Assembly: GCA_039995105.1 (NCBI GenBank)
Contig: CP146203.1
Span: 1 to 64,000, forward strand
From: Jonesiaceae bacterium BS-20
Lineage (GTDB): Bacteria; Actinomycetota; Actinomycetes; Actinomycetales; Cellulomonadaceae
Reading direction: 5' to 3'
DNA: 64,000 nucleotides
In this document: one piece after another, positions 57,626-64,000 of the stretch
Numbering within the stretch: the first letter of the stretch is position 1
How the letters are laid out: the number at the start of each line of letters is the position of its first letter
Made by a program: the position numbers and the translations under genes
The notes under the pieces: model-generated
Told to the model about the DNA's origin: nothing
The model's input: the letters and a program-made list of their open reading frames with translations, nothing else
Databases searched by the model: none

Positions 57626-58483
57626 TTAAGCTGCCTTGATCTGGCGGTGGTTTTGGTAGTTCTGTAACGCTGTTTCTGGTGGTATCCCATTGTTGCGGGC
57701 GTGAGGCCGTTTACGGTTGTACCAAACTTCGATATATTCCATCACCGCGGTGCGAGCTGCGAGGTGATTGGGGAACGACCGTTGATGATACATTTCAGTC
57801 TTAAAATGCGAAAAGAATGATTCAGCCACAGCATTGTCCCAAGCCACCCCCGTCTCTCCCATGGACTGAGTGACCTTGTTGTTTTTGCACCATTTCTGAA
57901 ATTCGCTCGAAGTGTATTGTGAGCCACGATCTGAGTGAAATATGGCTCCATTGGGATCCAACTGTCCGTGATCTCTGGCCATCGCTAGGGCTTGAATAAC
58001 AAGATCTCGTCGCATATGGCTGTCCATTGACCAACCAATTACCTTGCCGTTTGCTAGGTCAATAACGGTGGCCAAATACAACCACCCTGACCCAGTGCGA
58101 AGATAGGTTATATCGCCACAAAGCCTTGTCCCGGGCACCGTTGAAGAGAAGTCGCGATTGCCATCGGCGTCAAGCATATGGTTCTTAATATGCTCGGTTC
58201 GGGCATCAGGATCAGGGGCCGTGGTCTTCTTCCAAGCCCGCTTCCGCACTGCTTCAAGCTTGTGATCAGCCATAATTGAACCGACTGTGCCGGCACTGAT
58301 CTTGACCCCTTTATTGCCTAATATCAACGTGAGTTGATCGCGGCCCGCCATACCCTTGGCATCATGGAACTCCGTAGTCACAAGGGTCTCTAACTCTTCA
58401 TGACGAACCTGGGTTGCAGTCTTTGGCTTCGGGTGAAGCCGCCGATAATATGAGGCCCGAGAGATACCAAGTTTGCGACACAT
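57626..58483 (-). CDS. IS3 transposase OrfB (DDE integrase)
   Basis: A 285-aa DDE transposase. N-terminal HTH_21 region ([15 protein letters not shown]) precedes the rve integrase core: first Asp in [12 protein letters not shown], second in [11 protein letters not shown], Glu in [14 protein letters not shown]. It ends with the usual [17 protein letters not shown]. The frame is open upstream to about 58543 ([17 protein letters not shown]), in the -1 phase to orfA, as in IS3 elements that make an OrfAB fusion by programmed frameshift. All catalytic acids are present, so the copy may be active. Confidence 0.9.
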   Translation of the reverse strand: MCRKLGISRASYYRRLHPKPKTATQVRHEELETLVTTEFHDAKGMAGRDQLTLILGNKGVKISAGTVGSIMADHKLEAVRKRAWKKTTAPDPDARTEHIKNHMLDADGNRDFSSTVPGTRLCGDITYLRTGSGWLYLATVIDLANGKVIGWSMDSHMRRDLVIQALAMARDHGQLDPNGAIFHSDRGSQYTSSEFQKWCKNNKVTQSMGETGVAWDNAVAESFFSHFKTEMYHQRSFPNHLAARTAVMEYIEVWYNRKRPHARNNGIPPETALQNYQNHRQIKAA

Positions 58484-58536
58484 CCAGGCAACCGGGAAAT
58501 AAGCCTTCTGAGCAGCGACGAAATCGAAGTAATCTT

Positions 58537-58827
58537 TTACTGTTGCTTCGCGGCAAAGAAGGCGCTGACTTTTCCCAAAAATGCGATCTCCCTCTTCAGT
58601 TCCGCATTCTCAGCTTCTAAGGCCTTGTACTGAGCCCACTCAACCGGCCCACGGTCATCACCACCAGCGTCAGGATGCTCTTTTTTCCAAGCCCTGACCC
58701 AATTCCCCAACGAACCATCACTAACACCAATTTCCTCAGCAACCTGAACAATTGGTCGGCCAGAAGAAATCACCAACTCAACCGCATCTGCCTTAAACTC
58801 CGCACTAAACTTACGACGACTGGACAT
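58537..58827 (-). CDS. IS3 transposase OrfA (HTH protein)
   Basis: A 96-aa protein with a helix-turn-helix (KADAVELVISSGRPIVQVAE, then GVSDGSLGNWVRAWK) and a leucine-zipper-like C-terminus (ALEAENAELKREIAFLGKV). It binds the element ends and dimerises. It starts at ATG 58827 (MSSRRKFS). Its stop is TAA within GCAACAGTAAAAG, where the OrfB frame begins in the -1 phase. Confidence 0.9.
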   Translation of the reverse strand: MSSRRKFSAEFKADAVELVISSGRPIVQVAEEIGVSDGSLGNWVRAWKKEHPDAGGDDRGPVEWAQYKALEAENAELKREIAFLGKVSAFFAAKQQ

Positions 58828-58855
58828 AAACCCGATTCTCCTAAGCACTGTCTCA

Positions 58856-59456
58856 AATCATTGTACGAGCGCACAAGGTCGGTTGGTGCAGTTGTTGCAA
58901 AGTGTTCATTTGCTTGAGATTCTGCGGTTTCTGTGCTGGTGGGTTTGCTCGCATCTTGTTCTGCTTCGCTACCGCCAGCCTTTACAGCGTTGATGGTGTT
59001 GGCGGGAATCGTTGGGGGTAGTGGTTGGCTGTCGAGGTCTAGTGGTGCAACTGTTTGGTCCAGTGAGGCAAAGTTGTTTGGATAGAAGTCGGGCACTTGG
59101 ACCAGGGGGATGTCTTCTTCGAGGGCAGGGGGATCTGCCGCTAGGATCTCTGGTTCTTGGTCGGGTGCTTCGATAACTGGTTCTTGGTTTTTGGGTTGTT
59201 GTTTCTTTCTGACTTTTGGGTCGGTCAGGTCGGTAATGGTGCCGTCAGGAGCGACGGAAAGTTCAAACGTTGCCCCAGGCTCAACACACGTCACCGGGAT
59301 AGTGCGTTTGTAGTTAGCGGCGACTGCTTGGGCTTCTTGGATTGCTAGTGCTCTGACGTTGGCACCTGGCGGGATCTTCTTATGGTCGAGTCCTGCAAGT
59401 AGTAGTTCTGCGCCTTGTTCTGGGTCCAAATTGATGGTTAATGGTGGCCAACTCAT
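58856..59456 (-). CDS. IS3-interrupted gene, N-terminal fragment
   Basis: About 200 codons upstream of the IS. An N-terminal globular domain of about 90 residues (MSWPPLTINLDPEQGAELLL, then VTCVEPGATFELSVAPDG) is followed by an acidic Pro-rich linker that includes one ANTINAVKAG block, like the AVNAG blocks in the fragment beyond the IS. The start has AGGAG at the right spacing. The frame continues into the IS (NDLRQCLG...). Together with 55503-57600 it would be a protein of about 900 aa. The N-terminal domain is not recognised. It is divergent from the secretion operon, with only 57 bases between. Confidence 0.6.
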
Positions 59457-59513
59457 GGCTTCTCCTTGGTGTGCGTGCACGGTCGTACGTATTACGTAGG
59501 AGGTGCAACGCAC

Positions 59514-60098
59514 ATGACTGAAACCAATCCATGGCTTGCCGCTATACAAACGGATGAGCCGCAACCAGTAGTTGACGAGGTGCCTGATCAGCAGGTTGTT
59601 TCGTGGCAACCAGGCCAGGTGGCAGCGCCAAGTGTGCCTGGTGGGTTGCGTACTGCGCCGTGCCAGGGTGATGGCCGTTTATGGGTTGTGGCCGCACACG
59701 GGGGAGCTGGTGCTACCACGGTTGCCCGGTTGCTTGATGCTGGTGATGCGGGGCAGGTTTGGCCTGCCCCAAGGTCGGGTTCCGTATCAGCGGTGGTAGT
59801 GGCTCGGCATCATTTGTCTGGTTTACGTGCAGCTCAAGCTGCGGCGATCCAATGGGCGTCCGGGGTCATTCCTGGTGTGCATCTGGTGGGTTTGATCCTG
59901 GTCGCTGACTCTCCTGTGAAGCAACCCAAAGAGCTTGCTGAGTTTCAGCGGCTGGTGATGGGGGCTTTTCCTGCCGTGTGGCACGCAGAATACGTGCCTG
60001 CTTGGCGGGTCCAAGATCCGTGGGAATCCAATGTCCCTCGGTCATATAAGAAAGTGCTGTCCCAGGTTGGGGCGGCGTTTGAAAGGAAAACACCATGA
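59514..60098 (+). CDS. ParA/MinD-like protein with altered P-loop (DUF6668-like)
   Basis: A 194-aa protein. After a polar N-terminal region of about 50 residues comes LWVVAAHGGAGATTVARLLD, which resembles the deviant Walker A of ParA/MinD proteins but lacks the Lys (GGAGATT). VVVARHHLSGLRAAQAAA and VHLVGLILVADSP fit the later strands. It resembles the DUF6668-type proteins that sit at the head of actinobacterial conjugation operons. Without the Lys, ATP hydrolysis is doubtful. ATG 59514 has AGGAGG. Stop overlaps the next start (ATGA). Confidence 0.65.
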   Translation: MTETNPWLAAIQTDEPQPVVDEVPDQQVVSWQPGQVAAPSVPGGLRTAPCQGDGRLWVVAAHGGAGATTVARLLDAGDAGQVWPAPRSGSVSAVVVARHHLSGLRAAQAAAIQWASGVIPGVHLVGLILVADSPVKQPKELAEFQRLVMGAFPAVWHAEYVPAWRVQDPWESNVPRSYKKVLSQVGAAFERKTP

Positions 60099-60352
60099 TG
60101 AAGAAATTGATGCTGATTAACCCAACCCCTACGGCACCTCCTGGGGTTTCGGACATGGTTGAAAAAGTTATTGGTTGGCTTATGTGGGCTGGGTGGGCTG
60201 CGGTAATTGTTGGGTTCATTGTTGCTGGGATCATGCTGGTGATTGCTAATGACCGTGGCATGGGCAATGAAAACGTGAAAAAGGTTGGCTTGGTCATTAT
60301 GGGCGCCATCATTATTGCCTCGGCGCTCACGCTTGCGAACGCGCTGCTGTGA
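60095..60352 (+). CDS. VirB2/TrbC-like small membrane protein
   Basis: An 85-aa protein with two hydrophobic helices (VIGWLMWAGWAAVIVGFIVA and VGLVIMGAIIIASALTLANA) separated by a short polar loop (NDRGMGNENVKK). This is the size and layout of VirB2/TrbC-type pilin-like subunits. It is the second gene of the secretion operon, with overlaps on both sides. A pilin role is inference, since in gram-positive systems such proteins may form part of the channel. Confidence 0.6.
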   Translation: MMKKLMLINPTPTAPPGVSDMVEKVIGWLMWAGWAAVIVGFIVAGIMLVIANDRGMGNENVKKVGLVIMGAIIIASALTLANALL

Positions 60353-61149
60353 TGACCGAAGAAAGCAATACAGAAACACGGGAATCGCCTCTCCAATCGC
60401 CCTTGTTCATCATCGGGGCAATCTTTGCTGTGATCATTCTTGGCTTGGGGATCTGGCTTGGGGTAGCTGCACCAGGTAAGCAGCCGTCAGAACCTGCTCC
60501 ATCTTCGACAGTAACTGAACCTGTAGATGGTGAGGTTCTTGGTGATCCTGAACAGGAAATCCCAGAGCATTCCTCTGAGGTAAATGGCGAGGTGGACGCA
60601 CCTAGTGGGACGGCGTCGGTATGTGGGCTTGCCCCCGGTAACCAAGACGTGCCGTTTGATGGGTTTGATACTGTGCCTGTTCCCGTTGGTCAGCGGATGA
60701 CTGTTCCAGGAGTAGATGGGATCGGTCCAGGTATTACTGATGGTATCTCTCGGTGCTTTGCCCATTCACCAACTGGGGCGATCCTTGCAGCTGCAAACTT
60801 TATTTCCTGGACGTCTTCCCAGCAACAGTTACCGACCATGTTGGAAACACTGATCTTGCAGGATTCACGTAGTGACTTCATGTTGCGCCAGGCGCGTGAT
60901 GAATGGGATGGGTCCAGCGGGACACCGTTCTCGATCCATGGATATTCCTATGACTACCAGGGCGAAAATGATGCATTGGTGGTGCTGGCAGTATCCATGT
61001 TTGATCACCCTGGTCAGTACATTGGGTTCCCTGTCCCGTTGACGTGGGCTGATGGTGACTGGAAAGTGGTGGTCCCAGCGACCTATGCCTGGGGCGAATA
61101 CCCGATCACCAGTATGGAGCATGAGGGCTACGTCAGGTGGGGTGAATAG
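60352..61149 (+). CDS. Single-span conjugation protein, VirB8-like by layout
   Basis: A 265-aa protein with an N-terminal transmembrane helix (FIIGAIFAVIILGLGIWLGV), a Pro/Glu linker, and a C-terminal domain of about 170 aa (GAILAAANFISWTSSQQQLP, WADGDWKVVVPAT). The WxxxDWKV strand and helical start are like the NTF2-type fold of VirB8/TcpC, which lies outside the membrane and braces the secretion channel. The starting ATG shares a base with the previous stop (TGATG). Sequence-level recognition is weak; the call rests on layout and position. Confidence 0.55.
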   Translation: MTEESNTETRESPLQSPLFIIGAIFAVIILGLGIWLGVAAPGKQPSEPAPSSTVTEPVDGEVLGDPEQEIPEHSSEVNGEVDAPSGTASVCGLAPGNQDVPFDGFDTVPVPVGQRMTVPGVDGIGPGITDGISRCFAHSPTGAILAAANFISWTSSQQQLPTMLETLILQDSRSDFMLRQARDEWDGSSGTPFSIHGYSYDYQGENDALVVLAVSMFDHPGQYIGFPVPLTWADGDWKVVVPATYAWGEYPITSMEHEGYVRWGE

Positions 61150-61152
61150 GCC

Positions 61153-62571
61153 ATGGCGGATTGCAGCTGGTTTGACATTATTTGCAAAGGCAAAGAAGGC
61201 GTTACTGAGATGGCAGGCAATGCCGTTGCACAGTTCGCTGAACAAGTCATGGTTGGTGTCAGTAATGTTCTTGTCTCGTTAGGCACAGCGTGGATTCATA
61301 CCCCCAGTATCAATCTGGAAAGTAATGCGGCCCGGAAATTTATTACCGAACATGTGCAATTTCTCGTGCTAGCGCTGCTGGCCGGGGCCATCATCATGGT
61401 CGGCATACGGATTGTCTGGACCCGCAGGTTAGAACCTTTGCAAGACATCATGGCAGGGGTTTTCCAGTTCCTAGTGGTCTCCCTTGGTGGGATCAAAATC
61501 ATGTCGATGTTGATTGACGCTTCGGATGAGTTTTCGGCTTGGATCATTGACCAATCTGTTGGTAGCGGTGAATTTGCGGCCTCACTGATGGGAGTGCTCA
61601 CCGTGGGGAACGCTGTAGCTCCTGGTGTGGGGTCCATGGTGATGATTATTGGCGGGATTATTGCGTTGATTGCCAACTTGATCCAGGTGGGTTTGCTCTT
61701 TGTACGCAACGCATTGCTGATCTTGCTCGCGGCAGTCATGGTGTTACCGGCAGCGATGCCTGGTTCGAATATGGGTAAGGAATGGTTCAAAAAACTTGGT
61801 GGCTGGTTCTTAGCTTTTGTGTTGTTCAAACCAGCTGCATCCATCATTTATGCAACAGGCATCACCCTGGTTGGTAGTGGTGGCATTGGTGGCATTGGTG
61901 GCATTGGTGGCGGTGATGCGCTGGTCGCATTTGCCATGGGCATGTTGTTCCTTGTGCTGGCCCCAATTGCGTTACCAGCATTAATGGCGTTTATTGTTCC
62001 CTCTGTATCTGCGCTATCTGCCGGTGGCGGCGGTGGTGCTGCTGGTCTGGCTATGGCGGCAGGATCAGCTGCAACCGGTGCGGCCAAGGTTGCTTCTGGT
62101 TCGGGTGGTGCAAGCGGCTCTGAAAGTTCCTCACATAGCAACTCATCGGAGTCCTCGTCAACGCAGTCAACTAGTAGTGCTACAGGCGCTTCTGACACGG
62201 CAAGCTCCGGTGGCGGTAGTGGAGGGAATCAAGGGACCGGCTCATCTGGTGGATCTGCTGGGTCTTCTGCTGCACCAGACAGCGCGGCCTCAATTTGGGC
62301 ACCTAGTGCGGGGGCAGCAAGTGATGCTGGTGGTGCTGCGGCCTCGGGTGCTGGTACGGCCAGTGCTGGTAGTGGAGCGGCAGCTTCGGGCGCAGGTGCG
62401 GCAAGCGCTGGTGGTGCGGCAGCGTCTGGTGCAGCTGCGGCTGGTTCCGGTGGGGCTTCCTTAGCGGTCCAAGGTGTGGCCGAGGGTGCTCAAGGTGTGA
62501 CTGGTGCGGTCCAGAGCACAGTGGACTCAGAAACTGGCGGAGCTACAGGATCGGGGCAAACCGATGAGTGA
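61153..62571 (+). CDS. TrbL/VirB6-like type IV secretion membrane protein
   Basis: A 472-aa protein. Residues about 60-300 have six to eight transmembrane helices (FLVLALLAGAIIMVGIRIVW, LLFVRNALLILLAAVMVLP, MGMLFLVLAPIALPALMAFI) with the usual TrbL pattern, including a Trp-rich amphipathic segment EWFKKLGGWFLAF. The C-terminal 170 residues are Gly/Ala/Ser low complexity. TrbL/VirB6 forms the inner-membrane channel. It is the fourth gene of the operon and overlaps the next start by 8 bases. Confidence 0.8.
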   Translation: MADCSWFDIICKGKEGVTEMAGNAVAQFAEQVMVGVSNVLVSLGTAWIHTPSINLESNAARKFITEHVQFLVLALLAGAIIMVGIRIVWTRRLEPLQDIMAGVFQFLVVSLGGIKIMSMLIDASDEFSAWIIDQSVGSGEFAASLMGVLTVGNAVAPGVGSMVMIIGGIIALIANLIQVGLLFVRNALLILLAAVMVLPAAMPGSNMGKEWFKKLGGWFLAFVLFKPAASIIYATGITLVGSGGIGGIGGIGGGDALVAFAMGMLFLVLAPIALPALMAFIVPSVSALSAGGGGGAAGLAMAAGSAATGAAKVASGSGGASGSESSSHSNSSESSSTQSTSSATGASDTASSGGGSGGNQGTGSSGGSAGSSAAPDSAASIWAPSAGAASDAGGAAASGAGTASAGSGAAASGAGAASAGGAAASGAAAAGSGGASLAVQGVAEGAQGVTGAVQSTVDSETGGATGSGQTDE

Positions 62572-64000
62572 TGAACAAATTATTAGGACATATGGCAACT
62601 GGCTCGCACCGGTACGTGCCGGTTTCGGAAAGTTGTCGTTTGGTGCCTCGATGGGCCTTGTTGCTGGTTTGGTCATGACGGTATTTATCAATGCCACAGC
62701 CGGTCTGATGCCAGCACTGGGGTTCTTGGGGCTGGTCGGTACTGGGGTGGCTGCGGTAACCGTCAAGGATGGCCACGGGGTTTCTGTGGTCAATCGAATG
62801 GGAGAGGTCATGCGGTTTTGGAGAGCGAAAACACAAGGAAAGAACCTGTATCGCAGCGGGGTTACGGCACCGCGCAGGGGTGACGGTGCAGTGCGCCTGC
62901 CAGGGATTCTTTCCAAGGTCAGTGTCACTGAGCACCGTGATGCGTATCAGCGGCCTTTTGCGTTGCTCCAACATCCATCAGGCACGGTTGCAGTAGTGAT
63001 TGCTTCCTACCCTGAGGGCGACTCATTGGTGGACCGGGAAACGTTAGATCAGCAGGTAGCTCGGTGGGGCCTTTGGCTCACGCAGCTGTCCCAGGAAATG
63101 GGGATTGTTGCAGCGTCAGTGACGATTGAATCGGTGCCTGATAGTGGTACTCGGTTGCGCCGTGAGGTGGAGCAGCGTATTGATCCGGCAGCGCCACAGC
63201 TTGCCCAGTTGGTGTTGGAAGATGTGATTGATTCCTATAAGGAAGGTGCCGCCCAGGTCCGGGCGTGGATTACGATCACCTTTGATCCAGGCAAGATGGG
63301 CGTCAAGCGCCGTGACGGCGATCAGGTGGCTCGTGATATTGGTTCGCGTCTTCCAGGGCTGACCCAAGGACTCGGCGCTACTGGTGGCGGCGCACTACAT
63401 TTAGTGGCTGTGAATGAGCTGTGCCGGATTGCTCGGGTTGCATATGACCCAGCTTCTGAGGCGTTGTTTGACCAGGCGGCTGCTGAAAACACGGTAGTTG
63501 ATATTGATTTTTCCCAGGTTGGCCCAACTGGGGCGGTAGCGGGTTGGGATACGTACCGCCATGACTCGGGGCTTTCTCGTACGTGGGTGATGACTGCACC
63601 GCCTCGTGGCGCTGTCCAGTCCAGTGTGTTGTCGCGTTTGATTGCACCCTCGCGGGATGTTGACCGTAAACGGGTGACGCTGTTGTATCAACCTATTTCT
63701 GCAGGGCGCGCACCGGATCTAGTAGAAAAAGATGTCAACCAGGCACTTGCTGGTGTGGCATCGAGTAATCGGCCCACCCAGCGTAAACAGGCTGAGCTGC
63801 GGAGTGCCCAACAGGTTGCACGCGAAGAGGCCGATGGGGCATCGCTGGTGGACTTTGGCATCGTCATCACGGCTACGACCCAAGACGGCGAGATTGAAGA
63901 TGTAGCAGCGGCAATTAACGCGCTGGCTTCCTCAGCTAGGTTGCAGGTCCGTCCTGCGTATGGTGCCCAAGATACAGCCTTTGCAATGGGATTGCCGTTT
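62564..64000 (+). CDS. SCO6880-type PrgI-domain protein (5' part)
   Basis: 479 codons open to the window edge. Two transmembrane helices at residues about 25-75 (FGASMGLVAGLVMTVFIN, LGFLGLVGTGVAAVTV) are of PrgI type. A large soluble part follows (LLQHPSGTVAVVIASYPEGD, WGLWLTQLSQEMGIVAASVT, GGALHLVAVNELCRIARVAY). This is the layout of SCO6880-family proteins that accompany TrbL and the VirB4-type ATPase in actinobacterial conjugative elements. The ATG overlaps the TrbL stop. The 3' end and the expected ATPase gene lie outside the window. Confidence 0.8.
   Translation, partial: MSDEQIIRTYGNWLAPVRAGFGKLSFGASMGLVAGLVMTVFINATAGLMPALGFLGLVGTGVAAVTVKDGHGVSVVNRMGEVMRFWRAKTQGKNLYRSGVTAPRRGDGAVRLPGILSKVSVTEHRDAYQRPFALLQHPSGTVAVVIASYPEGDSLVDRETLDQQVARWGLWLTQLSQEMGIVAASVTIESVPDSGTRLRREVEQRIDPAAPQLAQLVLEDVIDSYKEGAAQVRAWITITFDPGKMGVKRRDGDQVARDIGSRLPGLTQGLGATGGGALHLVAVNELCRIARVAYDPASEALFDQAAAENTVVDIDFSQVGPTGAVAGWDTYRHDSGLSRTWVMTAPPRGAVQSSVLSRLIAPSRDVDRKRVTLLYQPISAGRAPDLVEKDVNQALAGVASSNRPTQRKQAELRSAQQVAREEADGASLVDFGIVITATTQDGEIEDVAAAINALASSARLQVRPAYGAQDTAFAMGLPF

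Overview
The window is a piece of an actinobacterial chromosome, of moderate G+C with ATG/GTG starts. The order is probably Micrococcales or Actinomycetales, and I cannot name a genus. Pointers are the 16S/23S sequence, a 16S-23S spacer with no tRNA genes, a topoisomerase I with a Lys/Ala-rich tail, a LAXTG-type wall-sorting signal, DUF4232 and TAP-like lipoproteins, a DUF7059-type methyltransferase, and an SCO6880/TrbL-type conjugation module.

Layout. 1-5740: a complete rrn operon (16S-23S-5S) and its terminator. 6.0-9.2 kb: a Gfo/Idh/MocA dehydrogenase and a Na+/solute symporter with a 43-residue partner peptide. 9.8-11.3 kb: an IS110-family element whose transposase has an in-frame TGA. 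11.3-13.4 kb: a secreted nidogen-domain wall protein. 13.5-17.4 kb: GNAT, then an NrtR-like NUDIX regulator divergent from an SPFH protein and an NAD-kinase-like protein around a perfect palindrome, then an alkyltransferase-like repair protein. 17.4-20.7 kb: a lipoprotein, an orphan 5S rRNA gene and an ABC-F ATPase with a possible leader peptide. 20.7-26.6 kb: a galactose locus (ROK repressor, galT, galK, an unusual permease). 27.2-33.2 kb: anaerobic RNR activase, VOC protein, truncated EEP protein, methyltransferase, AI-2E-type permease and PAP2 phosphatase. 33.3-40.6 kb: topA and an enlarged putA. 41-46.7 kb: nitroreductase, a second Gfo/Idh/MocA protein, a Tyr-coordinated heme protein divergent from an OhrR-type regulator, a FrnE-like DsbA protein and a DedA protein. 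46.8-50.6 kb: tmk, holB and a secreted TAP-like hydrolase that runs into a 7-bp satellite.

From tRNA-Thr(CGT) at 50.8 kb to the window end lies what I read as the left part of an integrated conjugative element. It has an XRE-type and an excisionase-like protein next to the tRNA, then a translationally coupled run of small winged-helix proteins. The longest of these carries an iteron-like repeat array and a consensus DnaA box inside its coding sequence. Next come duplicated hairpin modules, a Glu-Pro-repeat membrane protein apparently split by an IS3-family insertion, and a divergent type IV secretion operon (ParA/MinD-like protein, VirB2-like and VirB8-like proteins, TrbL, SCO6880-type protein). 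The operon continues past the window; no integrase, relaxase or coupling protein is visible here.

Most interesting: the candidate intragenic replication origin (53.08-53.25 kb), the tandem winged-helix array around it, the OhrR/heme-protein pair with an OhrR-like operator, and the NrtR-SPFH-NAD-kinase unit with its palindrome.
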